Notes: generated from the letters alone by a model not told the origin. A DNA stretch of 62,189 bases from an uncultured Spirochaetaceae bacterium (GCA_944389275.1 CALXLT010000024.1:1-62189), one strand, 5' to 3'; shown: positions 43,789-52,375, counted from the stretch's first letter. Made by a program: numbers and translations.

Positions 43789-45153
43789 TCAAAGCGGGGC
43801 ACCTGGATGTGTCTTCTGCCATATGGAGTCAGCGACAGGCTTCCAGTTATCCGCAGCATCAGCGCATTTGGCGCATAGATCATCGACGTCCTCCTTCGCC
43901 GAAAGGTCCGTGGAGTCCGCGTCTGAATCATGTACCATTTTCGCTAGTGCTCCTTTATTGTCAAGCAGTGGGCATGGACGGAGGTAGTTCGGGCTGAAAG
44001 GCTGGCTCTTCGCATACTCGCTGAAGAGCGGGGCCTGCAGCGCCTCTATAAGCGAATGCTCCTTCAGGTTCGTGTCCGAGTAATGTATGAACGCGCATGG
44101 CTCGGCATCGCCGTTCGCGTTGACGTGGAAGTAGTATCTTCCGCCTGCTATGCATCCCTTCACGTACTCGCCGTCATTCCAGAAGTCCATGGTGAATATA
44201 GGCTTGGTCTTCCTGTACTCACGGATCCTGTCATACATGTATGCCCTTTCCTCCGCGCTGACCATGAGCGAGGTAGGGGAGCCGACTCCTATCGGCATGT
44301 ATGTGAAGAACCAGGCGAATTTCGCTCCCTGCTCTATCATCCAGTCAAAGTATTCCTCCGAGCCTATGACCTTGTAGTTCTCGTGGGTATAGCAGCAAGA
44401 GACGCCGAAAGGCAGCTTATGCTCGCGGAGGATGCGCATGGCATTCTCTACGGCCTTGTATGTGCCCTTGCCCCTTCTTGAGTCCGTTGCTTCCTCGAAT
44501 CCCTCTACCGAGATAGCTGGCACGAAGTTCTTCACCCTCAGCATATCCTCCGCGAACTTCTCATCGATGAGCGTGCCGTTGGTGAAGGACATGAACTGCG
44601 AGTCAGGATGCGCTTCGCAGAGCCGGATTATGTCAGCCTTGCGCACAAGGGGCTCTCCTCCTGTATAGAGGAACATGCGCACTCCGATCTCATTAGCCTG
44701 ATTGACCAGCGAGTCGAGGAACTCATAGCTCAGGTTGAGATGGTTCCCGTACTCGGCGGCCCAGCATCCTATGCAGTGCAGGTTGCAGGCGCTTGTCGGA
44801 TCGATGAGTATCGTCCATGGGATATTGCATCCGTACTTCTTCCTCGCCTCGGCCTTCCTCCGTCCTCCGAGGATCGTCGCGTTTATTATGAAATTCTCGA
44901 ATGTCCTCTGCCTGACTGACGGATCTATATCCGTCCAGAAGCTCTTGACGAGCTTGTACCAGTTTCCGTCCTTGTTCCCAAGCTCCCTGCGGATAAGCTC
45001 CCTCTGCTTGGCGACCGTCCCTTCCTTCTCATCGAATTTATCTGCCCATTCAAGCACCTTCTCAATCGCATCATCGGGATCCTTCCCATTGATGTATCCC
45101 AGCACTGTCCTAAGCGCGAGCGCTTCTGCGTTTTCCTTCAATGTGTTCTTCAT
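43789..45153 (-). CDS. radical SAM protein with SPASM-like C-terminus
   Basis: A 454-residue radical SAM enzyme. The [4Fe-4S] cluster motif is CNLHCIGC (Cys123, Cys127, Cys130), followed by FLYTGGEPLVR and the rest of the barrel. Cysteines near the C-terminus (CIAGGRYYF, EPCAFIHY, RPCPLLDN, CAKCADAADNW) suggest auxiliary clusters of the SPASM type. The first about 110 residues are a helical extension. The substrate is unknown; SPASM enzymes often modify peptides or activate other enzymes, but no precursor peptide gene is visible beside it. The gene lies 72 bp after a TetR gene and 11 bp before metK. GAGGG precedes the ATG. Confidence 0.9.
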   Translation of the reverse strand: MKNTLKENAEALALRTVLGYINGKDPDDAIEKVLEWADKFDEKEGTVAKQRELIRRELGNKDGNWYKLVKSFWTDIDPSVRQRTFENFIINATILGGRRKAEARKKYGCNIPWTILIDPTSACNLHCIGCWAAEYGNHLNLSYEFLDSLVNQANEIGVRMFLYTGGEPLVRKADIIRLCEAHPDSQFMSFTNGTLIDEKFAEDMLRVKNFVPAISVEGFEEATDSRRGKGTYKAVENAMRILREHKLPFGVSCCYTHENYKVIGSEEYFDWMIEQGAKFAWFFTYMPIGVGSPTSLMVSAEERAYMYDRIREYRKTKPIFTMDFWNDGEYVKGCIAGGRYYFHVNANGDAEPCAFIHYSDTNLKEHSLIEALQAPLFSEYAKSQPFSPNYLRPCPLLDNKGALAKMVHDSDADSTDLSAKEDVDDLCAKCADAADNWKPVADSIWQKTHPGAPL

Positions 45154-45225
45154 AAGACCCTCTTGGAATCAAAGTTAATACCCGGGGAACGCGAAGTGAA
45201 TAGACACTTTATGGATTATGTGTGT

Positions 45226-45759
45226 TCAGATCAGGTGGCGGATCCACTCCTTCGATAGCTTCAGTATGCTTTCCTTCAGCCCGTTCACGAAGGCGTCAGG
45301 CATCACATCGGAGCCGGAGAGGAGCCAGCGGAAGATAGAGGCGAGGAGCGTGTCGGCCGCGAGCATGATGACAGGATCGCTCTCGTCCGCTATGCCGAAC
45401 ATGTCCTTGATGTATCCTGCTATCACGGGGAACATGATCGATGAGAGCGGGCCATAGCCCGTGGACTGCAGTATCGAGCAATAGAAGCCCTTCTCCTTGT
45501 ACAAGTAGGAGACCAGCATCTCTATCACTTCCCAGCCTTCCTCTTCCTCCGGTGTTGTCTCCAGGTAGTCCTTGAACTCCGTGTCGAGGATCCAGTTCAC
45601 GAGCTCAGCCTTGCCTTTGAAGTGATAGTAGAAGCTCTTCCTGTTCATGTGGGCCTCATCCGCTATCATCGAGACGGAGACCTTCTCATAAGGCATGTCG
45701 GGAAGCAATCTCTTCATAGCCGCTGCCAATGCTCTTTTCGTTATCTCCGCCTTTGCCAT
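45226..45759 (-). CDS. TetR/AcrR family regulator (DhaS-like)
   Basis: A 177-residue regulator with an N-terminal helix-turn-helix (VSVSMIADEAHMNRKSFYYHFKGK, about residues 27-50) and a C-terminal ligand-binding region like that of DhaS-type TetR proteins. It heads the radical SAM/metK group on the minus strand and may regulate it. No Shine-Dalgarno is present; TTGACG-N17-TAGGAT ends 6 nt before the ATG, so a leaderless mRNA is likely. It is divergent from ilvA, with 110 bp between. Confidence 0.9.
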   Translation of the reverse strand: MAKAEITKRALAAAMKRLLPDMPYEKVSVSMIADEAHMNRKSFYYHFKGKAELVNWILDTEFKDYLETTPEEEEGWEVIEMLVSYLYKEKGFYCSILQSTGYGPLSSIMFPVIAGYIKDMFGIADESDPVIMLAADTLLASIFRWLLSGSDVMPDAFVNGLKESILKLSKEWIRHLI

Positions 45760-45765
45760 ACACCC

Positions 45766-45794
45766 ATCCTAATCATCCCGGGCTTCTCCGTCAA
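45766..45794 (-). promoter_or_regulatory. candidate leaderless promoter of the TetR/radical SAM/metK unit
   Basis: On the minus strand TTGACG (45794-45789), 17-bp spacer, TAGGAT (45771-45766), then 6 nt to the ATG at 45759. Confidence 0.6.
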
Positions 45795-45833
45795 AGGAAT
45801 AATGCGAAATACTTTCCCTCCGCCGCGAAATAG

Positions 45834-45863
45834 GTGACATATAGCCACCGTTAGAGGTATCAT
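45834..45863 (+). promoter_or_regulatory. candidate leaderless promoter of ilvA
   Basis: GTGACA (45834-45839), 18-bp spacer, TATCAT (45858-45863), then 6 nt to the ATG at 45870. No Shine-Dalgarno is seen. Confidence 0.55.
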
Positions 45864-45869
45864 CCGTCC

Positions 45870-47075
45870 ATGCTTACCTTAGATAGTGTTTACCAGGCAT
45901 CCTTCGCGCTCAAGGCTGTCGCGAGGATGACGGATCTGATCAGGGCGCCTAAGATGTTCCCTGATGATGAGGTGTTCCTTAAGACAGAGAACCTGCAGAA
46001 CACAGGCTCATTCAAGCTGCGCGGCGCCTACTACAAGATAGCGAGGCTGACCGATGAGCAGAAGGCGAAGGGCGTCATAGCGTGCTCTGCCGGCAATCAT
46101 GCCCAGGGAGTGGCCCTCGCCGCGGCCAGGCAGGGGATCGATGCACTCATCTGCATACCTGAGGGTGCCCCTATCTCGAAGGTCGAGGCCACGCGCGCTT
46201 ATGGAGCGAAGGTCGAGCTCGTCAAAGGCGTATATGACGATGCGTACAACAGGGCTCTGGAGATCATGGAGGAGACGGGACGCACGATGATCCATCCCTT
46301 CAATGATGAGGATGTCATAGCCGGGCAGGGTACTGTCGGCCTGGAAATCCTTGAGCAGCTTCCTGACGTGGATCAGGTGGTAGTTCCGGTGGGTGGCGGC
46401 GGATTCATCTCCGGCGTCGCCTTCACGATGAAGAAGCTCAGGCCATCGATAAGGATATATGGCGTGCAGGCATCAGGCGCGGCTTCCATGCTTGTCTCGC
46501 ATGAGCACAAGCATATAGAGACGCTTCCCTCCGTGAACACGATCGCGGATGGCATAGCGGTCAAGAGCCCGGGTAATCTCACGTTCTCCCTTACCGAGCA
46601 GTATGTCGATGAGATCGTGACGGTCTCGGATGATGAGATAGCGGTCGCCATCCTTGACCTTATGGAGGCTCAGAAGCTTGTCTCTGAAGGGGCCGGAGCT
46701 GTCGCCGTCGCGGCGGCGCTTTCCGGAAAGATCCCTCTCAAGGGCAAGAAGACGGCCTTGATAGTATCCGGGGGAAACATAGACGTGACGATCCTCTCCC
46801 GCGTCATCGATCGTGCCCTGATAAAGGAAGGCCGCATCGCGGACATCACTATCGAGCTCATCGATAAGCCGGGCCAGTTGGTTGAGGTTTCCTCGATAAT
46901 AGCCAGCAAGGGCGCGAACGTCACAGGCGTCTTCCATGACAAGAACGGCAACGAGGCGAACATCAACAACTGCACGCTCCGCGTCAAGATGGAGACGAGG
47001 GATCGCGCGCATATCGAGGAGATAAAGGACGCGCTTGCCTCAGCTGGATTCAAGATCGTCGGCGCCGCGAGATGA
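45870..47075 (+). CDS. ilvA: threonine ammonia-lyase
   Basis: A 401-residue PLP enzyme converting threonine to 2-oxobutanoate and ammonia. The PLP lysine is Lys49 in GSFKLRGA; the phosphate-binding glycine loop is VPVGGGGFISG. A C-terminal ACT domain (from about residue 325, ADITIELIDKPGQL) makes it the medium-length form with one regulatory domain. It could serve isoleucine synthesis or threonine breakdown; no other ilv genes of the main genome type are nearby. The HAD phosphatase gene overlaps its stop codon by 4 bp. Expression is probably from a leaderless promoter. Confidence 0.95.
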   Translation: MLTLDSVYQASFALKAVARMTDLIRAPKMFPDDEVFLKTENLQNTGSFKLRGAYYKIARLTDEQKAKGVIACSAGNHAQGVALAAARQGIDALICIPEGAPISKVEATRAYGAKVELVKGVYDDAYNRALEIMEETGRTMIHPFNDEDVIAGQGTVGLEILEQLPDVDQVVVPVGGGGFISGVAFTMKKLRPSIRIYGVQASGAASMLVSHEHKHIETLPSVNTIADGIAVKSPGNLTFSLTEQYVDEIVTVSDDEIAVAILDLMEAQKLVSEGAGAVAVAAALSGKIPLKGKKTALIVSGGNIDVTILSRVIDRALIKEGRIADITIELIDKPGQLVEVSSIIASKGANVTGVFHDKNGNEANINNCTLRVKMETRDRAHIEEIKDALASAGFKIVGAAR

Positions 47076-47881
47076 TCGACTTCTTCTTCGATATCGATGG
47101 GACGCTCCTTCCTTTCGGGCGTCCTGTCCCTGAGAGCGCGTCCTATGCGATAAGGCATCTCAGGGCTTTGGGGCACAGGGCATTCATAGCCACCGGGCGA
47201 AGCGTCAGGGAAGTCGGGGATGATATCTATTCCCTTGGCTTCGATGGCGGGGTGTTCGCAGGCGGCGCCGTGGCCTATATCGGCGGCAGGAAGATTCATG
47301 AGAGGCTTTTCTCGCAGGATGAGAGCGATGCCGTCATCTCCTTCTGCCGGGAGAGGGGATACAGCATCCTCGTCCAGACCGATGAGGGGACATACATGAG
47401 CCAGGAGACCTTCGATCTCTGGTCATCCCTTCTTCAGGAGAAGGCCGGGATATCCGTATCTCTCTCCGGCATAGCCATATCCCCATCCTTCCCTCCTGAT
47501 GCAAGGATCTCCAAGTTCCTCTATATCTCCCCGGATGGGCGGATCGATGAGATAAGGTCATCCCTCGGCCCTCGCTTTTCCGTCATCGACAATACCGTAG
47601 GCCTTCCCGCGGATCTGATGGGAGAGGTCGTCCTCTCCTCGATAAGCAAGCTTACGGGCATAGAGGCCATAGAACGCGAGAGCCAGGAAAGGTCTTTCGT
47701 GGTTGCGGTAGGGGATGGGGCGAATGACGCTGAGATGATAGAGGCGGCTGATCTCGGAATAGCCATGGGCAACGCATCACAGGGCCTGAAGAATGCCGCC
47801 GATTATGTGTCATCCGATGTCTGCCATGATGGCATATTGAACGCAGTTCTTTATTCAATTGATTATTATATAAGGAATTAA
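47072..47881 (+). CDS. Cof-type HAD-IIB phosphatase
   Basis: A 269-residue haloacid dehalogenase-superfamily hydrolase. Motif I is FFDIDGTLLPF (nucleophile Asp7, Asp9), motif II TGRS, and motif IV GDGANDAEMIEAADLGIAMGN, all of the Cof subfamily with a C2 cap between. It probably dephosphorylates sugar phosphates or flavin-type cofactors in the cytoplasm. The ATG overlaps the ilvA stop (ATGA), so it is translated from the same mRNA. Confidence 0.93.
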   Translation: MIDFFFDIDGTLLPFGRPVPESASYAIRHLRALGHRAFIATGRSVREVGDDIYSLGFDGGVFAGGAVAYIGGRKIHERLFSQDESDAVISFCRERGYSILVQTDEGTYMSQETFDLWSSLLQEKAGISVSLSGIAISPSFPPDARISKFLYISPDGRIDEIRSSLGPRFSVIDNTVGLPADLMGEVVLSSISKLTGIEAIERESQERSFVVAVGDGANDAEMIEAADLGIAMGNASQGLKNAADYVSSDVCHDGILNAVLYSIDYYIRN

Positions 47882-47939
47882 CTTTACACTTTCTTTATCT
47901 TGGATTCCATAATAGACTTAAATTAGGGAGGGATCCATA

Positions 47940-48515
47940 ATGGAAGAAAGACGCAAGAAAGCTGAGTATCGAAGTTCCATTCGGTCAAAGACGTTGATTC
48001 GGAATGCGCTTGTCTCTCTTATGCAGGAAAAGCCCTTCGAAAAGATAACCATCACCGATATCGTCAGGCGTGCGGATATCAACAGGGGAACATTCTATGC
48101 GCATTTCAAGGATTCCAGGGAGGTCCTTGAGCGTATAAGATCGGATGCGCTGTCGGAGATGAAGGATGCGATATACAGCATACCTTCAGACATCGTGATA
48201 AGGGATCCGAAGCCGCTTCTGGAGAAGATATCCGAGTTCCTTTCCGAGGACAGCACGTATTACAGGATGCTGCTTTCCACCTCGGGCATACAGGAGTTCC
48301 TGAACCAGATCAAGAGAATATCGCTGGACTACCTGCTGGAAAGCGAGTACGCGAAGCATCAGCTTGATAGGAGGGCGCTTGCCTCACGCCTTGATTTCCT
48401 GATCTCTGCGATCGCCGGCACATATTACGATATTGTTCTCGGTACCATTCCCGAGACGCTGGAGAGCGCCCCGTCATTCATCTGCGGCATGCTGGAACCA
48501 TATCTTCCTAGATGA
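47940..48515 (+). CDS. TetR/AcrR family regulator
   Basis: A 191-residue regulator with a typical N-terminal helix-turn-helix ([24 protein letters not shown], about residues 36-60) and a helical ligand-binding part. It differs from the TetR at 45226. GGGAGGG stands ahead of the ATG at 47940, and a CATAAT box lies further upstream. Its last 8 bp overlap the end of the convergent J-domain gene. The target is unknown; no transporter lies beside it. Confidence 0.9.
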   Translation: MEERRKKAEYRSSIRSKTLIRNALVSLMQEKPFEKITITDIVRRADINRGTFYAHFKDSREVLERIRSDALSEMKDAIYSIPSDIVIRDPKPLLEKISEFLSEDSTYYRMLLSTSGIQEFLNQIKRISLDYLLESEYAKHQLDRRALASRLDFLISAIAGTYYDIVLGTIPETLESAPSFICGMLEPYLPR

Positions 48516-49098
48516 AGCAGAAGCAGAACCTGAAGAAGAGCAGTGACAGGCAGAGCGAGCTGCAGATCCCTCCCGGAGTGTTCGCGCTGTAGTTCTGCGT
48601 GTATCCTGAGTATGCTGTCCTTCGTCCCGTGAGATTGTCCCGGAAGGCGTGGTAGCTCATGTTGCCAGGCTCCCTTCTTATGGCCTCGTCTATATCCCTT
48701 CCGGCCCCTACGGTGTCTCCCGTATGCGCCTTCGCGTATGCCGACAGGAAGTACCATCGTCCGCTCCTCTTTCCCTCCGGTATGGAGTAAAGCGTGTTCA
48801 GGGCCTCCATGAAGCGCCTCGCGTTTATGTAGTTCACCGCGGCCTGCATCTCTATAGGCTCATCGCTTCCATATGCCGAGGAGTATGAGGAAGAGCGCTG
48901 CTGCTGGTACTGCCAGTCAGAGCGATGGTTGATGATCTGATCGTAAGCCGCGTTGATCTCCTGCATCCTGTGCGCGGCTTCCTCGCTGTTCCCCGCGATG
49001 TCAGGATGGTATTTCTTCGCGAGCCTCTTGTATGCTTTCTTGACTTCCTCGTCCGATGCTCCGGGCGAGAGCCCAAGCACGCTATATGGATCGGTCAT
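48508..49098 (-). CDS. DnaJ-domain protein
   Basis: A 196-residue protein with an N-terminal J domain ([23 protein letters not shown] at 31-33) that would stimulate a DnaK ATPase. A helical region resembling a tetratricopeptide-type repeat (about 85-155) follows. It ends in a short hydrophobic, Cys-containing tail ([13 protein letters not shown]), possibly a membrane anchor. It overlaps the DUF5685 gene by 4 bp (ATGA). The three-gene group of zinc-ribbon membrane protein, DUF5685 and J protein looks like one functional unit. Its 3' end overlaps the convergent TetR gene by 8 bp. Confidence 0.88.
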   Translation of the reverse strand: MTDPYSVLGLSPGASDEEVKKAYKRLAKKYHPDIAGNSEEAAHRMQEINAAYDQIINHRSDWQYQQQRSSSYSSAYGSDEPIEMQAAVNYINARRFMEALNTLYSIPEGKRSGRWYFLSAYAKAHTGDTVGAGRDIDEAIRREPGNMSYHAFRDNLTGRRTAYSGYTQNYSANTPGGICSSLCLSLLFFRFCFCFI

Positions 49099-49895
49099 TC
49101 CTTGTCCTTCACCTCAAATCTTATCCATATGCCACTGTAAAGGATATTTCTCATAATTGAAACATGCTGATCGAGCGGAAGACGCTCAAAAGCAGAGGAA
49201 GCGGTTGCCGCGGCATCGATGAGCATATCCTTCATGTCAGATCTCCCGATATCCTCCGCAAGCGGATTGAACGTTCCTTTCTTCCTGTCCTTCTTCCTGT
49301 CGCACCATGCGTCCAGGAGATATACGAAGCGTCCGAGCCCGCATCCGAGCGTCCTGAGGTCATCGCGGAAGAATGATCCATCGTCATCCACGAATATCTC
49401 CCCGAGGAAGTTTCCGGTAAGGAGGGCCAGGGCCTCGGCGTCCTTGCTTCTCTCCTCTTCCTTTATCGAGATGAGGCGCAGGTTCTCCTTCAGCGCCTCA
49501 GCCTGCCTTGGATACCTCCTGGTCAGCTCCGTGATTATCGCGCGGTACTTCTCCTCTTCCCGCTCTCCCTTGCCCTCATCATGTATGTTGTCCAGGAGGG
49601 AGTAGTAGCCAAGGAGCATCTGCATGTCCGCGGCGTAATACGTGCTGTCGGTGACTATGTACCTATGCTCCTTCACGGGATGCACCGCGCATCTCTCGCT
49701 TCCTTCCGTCTCGTCCCTGTCATTCAGGTCCGAGAGAAGCATCTCCAGGAATACCATGTCATATGACAGCGATGATGTCCCTATGCTCCCATAGCGCTCT
49801 TTGAGCGCATGGCAGAGCCCGCAGTAGTGCGCCTTGTAGATGGCGCGCTCCTCCTTTGATAATCCTTTTATATCCGCAGCGACGTAGCCGAACAT
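49095..49895 (-). CDS. DUF5685 family protein
   Basis: A 266-residue protein starting [20 protein letters not shown], followed by [14 protein letters not shown], a pattern of the DUF5685 family found in clostridia and spirochaetes. Its function is unknown. The two cysteines and the histidine in HYCGLCH may bind metal, and the remainder is helical. The start at 49895 makes a TGATG overlap with the stop of the upstream zinc-ribbon gene and agrees with the family's N-terminus; an in-frame extension to 49985 does not. The J-domain gene follows with an ATGA overlap. Confidence 0.82.
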   Translation of the reverse strand: MFGYVAADIKGLSKEERAIYKAHYCGLCHALKERYGSIGTSSLSYDMVFLEMLLSDLNDRDETEGSERCAVHPVKEHRYIVTDSTYYAADMQMLLGYYSLLDNIHDEGKGEREEEKYRAIITELTRRYPRQAEALKENLRLISIKEEERSKDAEALALLTGNFLGEIFVDDDGSFFRDDLRTLGCGLGRFVYLLDAWCDRKKDRKKGTFNPLAEDIGRSDMKDMLIDAAATASSAFERLPLDQHVSIMRNILYSGIWIRFEVKDKE

Positions 49896-50278
49896 CAGGT
49901 CCTCTTTATGAACTGCTCCCCGCAATGCGGGCAGGTGATGCGTATCTTCCCCTTTCCCTTCGGGACACGGCACATGCCCTTGCACTTGGGACAGCGGAAG
50001 AATCTGTGGGTCTTCTTCTCCTCCCGCCTTGCCTTCTTCTCAGGGCTCTGCCCGATAAGGGAGAGGAATGTGTCGTTCTCGGCCCTTCTCCTGCCGATGT
50101 TCTTCGACATCATGCGGAAGAACGCCCAGAGCGCGAGCGCTATAGCCACGGCTCCCGTTGCAATGCGCGCCGTCTCATCCGTTATGACAGATGCTGCGAC
50201 CGCTATGACGAGGGCTATGGCAACGAGGAATACAGATAGCTGATCAGAGCCATTCCGGCCTGTATAGAATCCTGCCAT
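49895..50278 (-). CDS. membrane protein with C-terminal zinc ribbon
   Basis: A 127-residue protein with two membrane segments (about 13-32 and 38-56), a basic linker and a zinc ribbon (Cys96, Cys99, Cys116, Cys119: RCPKCKG and TCPHCGEQF). It heads a tightly overlapping three-gene operon with DUF5685 and a J-domain protein. The function is unknown; the ribbon would face the cytoplasm if both termini do. TTGACT-N17-GATATT ends 6 nt before the ATG at 50278 and there is no Shine-Dalgarno. Confidence 0.82.
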   Translation of the reverse strand: MAGFYTGRNGSDQLSVFLVAIALVIAVAASVITDETARIATGAVAIALALWAFFRMMSKNIGRRRAENDTFLSLIGQSPEKKARREEKKTHRFFRCPKCKGMCRVPKGKGKIRITCPHCGEQFIKRT

Positions 50279-50284
50279 AACTGG

Positions 50285-50313
50285 AATATCGGAAAAAGGA
50301 TGATTAAAGTCAA
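50285..50313 (-). promoter_or_regulatory. candidate leaderless promoter of the zinc-ribbon/DUF5685/J operon
   Basis: On the minus strand TTGACT (50313-50308), 17-bp spacer, GATATT (50290-50285), then 6 nt to the ATG at 50278. Confidence 0.6.
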
Positions 50314-50322
50314 TCTCGATAT

Positions 50323-50328
50323 TATATT
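50323..50328 (+). promoter_or_regulatory. candidate leaderless -10 box of the GDPD gene
   Basis: TATATT ends 6 nt before the ATG at 50335. No clear -35 and no Shine-Dalgarno. It is divergent from the promoter at 50285-50313. Confidence 0.4.
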
Positions 50329-50334
50329 CTCTGT

Positions 50335-51069
50335 ATGAAGGTTTTCGCGCATAGAGGCTTCTCAGGGCGCTATCCTGAGAATACTATGGCTGCATTCGGC
50401 AAGGCTGTAGAGTGCGGCGCTGATGGCATAGAGCTGGACGTCCATCTCTCCAGAGACGGGGAGGTCATGATAATGCACGATGAGGCGCTCCTGCGTACAA
50501 CGGGAAGAAGCGGCATCGTCTCCGATTACACCAGGGCGGAGCTTGAGGGGATCGGAGTCGGCAAGAATGAGGAAGGCAGATGGAATACATCTCCTACCAT
50601 TCCATCCCTGGAGGAGTACTTCAGCACGATAGGAGGGAAGGTCGAGACCAACATAGAGCTCAAGACGGCTCCTCTGTACTATCCGGGGATAGAGGAGAAG
50701 ACCGCGGCCCTTATCAGGCGGTTCTCGCTCGAGGACAGGATAATCATCTCATCTTTCAATTGGATGTCGGTGATGAGGATGAAGGAGATAGCCCCTGAGC
50801 TGCGGTACGCGCTTTTGTTCTCAGGACTGGATCTCAAGAGGATGGGTGCCCTTTTCTCCGACATGGGCATAGCTTATTACCATCCGGACCAGAAGCTCCT
50901 TTCCGATGAGCTCATAGCTGATCTCCACGCGCATGGCGTCGCCGTCAATGCGTGGACCGTGAATGATGAGGAGAGGATGATGTGGTGCCTTGAGCATGGA
51001 TGCGATGGCGTCATAACCAATTTCCCTGATATGGCAAGGAGGATCGTGGATGATAGCAAGAGGAGTTGA
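50335..51069 (+). CDS. ugpQ: glycerophosphodiester phosphodiesterase
   Basis: A 244-residue GDPD-family enzyme hydrolysing glycerophosphodiesters to glycerol 3-phosphate and an alcohol. The catalytic residues lie in AHRGFSGRYPENT and GIELDVHLSRDGEVMIMHD; VNAWTVND near the C-terminus is also typical. No signal peptide, so it is cytoplasmic like UgpQ. Its last 20 bp overlap the start of the cysteine synthase gene, so the two are probably one transcript. Confidence 0.94.
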   Translation: MKVFAHRGFSGRYPENTMAAFGKAVECGADGIELDVHLSRDGEVMIMHDEALLRTTGRSGIVSDYTRAELEGIGVGKNEEGRWNTSPTIPSLEEYFSTIGGKVETNIELKTAPLYYPGIEEKTAALIRRFSLEDRIIISSFNWMSVMRMKEIAPELRYALLFSGLDLKRMGALFSDMGIAYYHPDQKLLSDELIADLHAHGVAVNAWTVNDEERMMWCLEHGCDGVITNFPDMARRIVDDSKRS

Positions 51070-51968
51070 TGCCCTGATCGGAAGGACGCCGATGCTTGAG
51101 GCTGGGAATATCATGCGGTCCCTTGGCCTCAGGTCACGGCTCCTTCTCAAGCTTGAGTATCTCAATCCGACAGGCTCCGTGAAGGATCGGGCCGCGCTCT
51201 ATATGATCGATGACGCGGAGGAGAAGGGCCTTCTCCAGCCTGGCGGGACGATCATAGAGCCCACGAGCGGCAATACCGGCATTGGCCTTGCGTCCATAGG
51301 CACGAGCAGGGGATACCGAGTGATCATCGTCATGCCTGACTCGATGAGCGAGGAGCGCCGTATCCTCATGAAGGCCTATGGGGCGGAGCTTGTGCTCACT
51401 CCCGGACGAGAGGGGATGAAGGGCGCGATAAGGAGAAGCGAGGAGCTTGCTGCCTCGATTCCAGGCTCTGTGGTGATGGGCCAGTTCTCGAACAGCGCGA
51501 ATGCCAGGGCGCACTACGAGACGACAGGCCCTGAGATATGGCGCGACACCGAGGGCTCTGTCGATATCCTCGTGTCAGCGGTGGGATCGGGGGGGCACCA
51601 TCACGGGTACAGGACGCTTTCTGAAGGAGTTGAAGCCATCCGTGCAGGTGGTGGCTGTCGAGCCGGCCTCCTCTCCGGTTCTTTCCGGAGGCAAGCCAGG
51701 GCCGCATAGGATCCAGGGGATAGGCGCCGGGTTCATCCCCTCGGTGCTCGACAGAAGCGTATACGACAGAATCGAGCAGGTCGCGGATGAGGATGCGATG
51801 GAGATGGCACGGCTTGCTGGACGTACGGAAGGGGTACTTCTGGGCATATCGTCAGGAGCCGCGCTTGCATCAGCCATCAGGATCGCCCGGGAAGAGGCGG
51901 GCCGCACGATCGTCGCCATCATGCCGGACTCCGGCGACAGGTATCTTTCCAGCTTCCTCTTCGCTTGA
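51050..51968 (+). pseudogene. cysK: cysteine synthase, frameshifted in a G7 tract
   Basis: A CysK-type O-acetylserine sulfhydrylase, making cysteine from O-acetylserine and sulfide, with the PLP lysine Lys45 in TGSVKDRAA and the EPTSGNTGIGLA loop. The frame breaks at a run of seven G (51589-51595). The first frame gives the N-terminal about 182 residues, then an unrelated tail stopping at 51709. The expected continuation ([20 protein letters not shown] through GISSGAALA) is in the next frame to 51968. With six G the gene would encode one protein of normal length (about 305 residues). It may be a sequencing error, a true pseudogene or a switchable tract. It overlaps the GDPD gene by 20 bp. Confidence 0.9.
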
Positions 51969-51998
51969 CTCTCCATCAATTGGGAATTATTCTCAATT
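51965..51998 (+). promoter_or_regulatory. promoter and Fur-family operator of zur-znuABC
   Basis: TTGACT (51965-51970), 17-bp spacer, TATTCT (51988-51993), then 7 nt to the ATG at 52001. A 10-1-10 inverted repeat with one mismatch covers 51978-51998, centred on TGGGAATTATTCTCA, a Fur-family 7-1-7 form. It spans the -10 box, so bound repressor would block transcription. Confidence 0.7.
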
Positions 51999-52000
51999 CG

Positions 52001-52375
52001 ATGTCATACAGCACAGGACAGAAAGAGCGAATACTGGCCTTCTTCTCGGACAACAGGGAGAAGGCCTTCACTTCAGAGGAGATCATCGGGTGCGTTCCCG
52101 GTGCGGTCCAGTCTACCGTATACCGCCTCCTTCAGAGGCTCGCGGAGGAGGGGCTTCTGATGAAGGTGCCCTCAGAGCATGGCGCGCTCTACCGCTATTC
52201 GGATCCTGAAAGATGCCCACACCATATGCATATGGAATGCACCGTCTGCGGCCGCACCTGCCACCTCGATGAGGATATCTCTGACCGCATACGCAGGGCG
52301 ATAGAGGAGGAGACTGGCTTCTCCGTCCTTCCGTCCACGGTCTTCAGGGGCATATGCCCGGAGTGCCGGAAATGA
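52001..52375 (+). CDS. zur: Fur-family zinc uptake regulator (Zur)
   Basis: A 124-residue Fur-family repressor. The N-terminal winged helix (about 1-70) includes GAVQSTVYRLLQRLAEEGLL. The metal-rich part has RCPHHMHMECTVC, giving His74, His75, His77, Cys80 and Cys83, and CPECRK (Cys119, Cys122) completes a structural zinc site. It is followed at once by znuA, znuC and znuB, so a zinc sensor is the best reading. A TTG at 51965 is in frame, but the ATG at 52001 is preferred because the promoter and the operator lie between them. The mRNA would be leaderless. Confidence 0.9.
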   Translation: MSYSTGQKERILAFFSDNREKAFTSEEIIGCVPGAVQSTVYRLLQRLAEEGLLMKVPSEHGALYRYSDPERCPHHMHMECTVCGRTCHLDEDISDRIRRAIEEETGFSVLPSTVFRGICPECRK

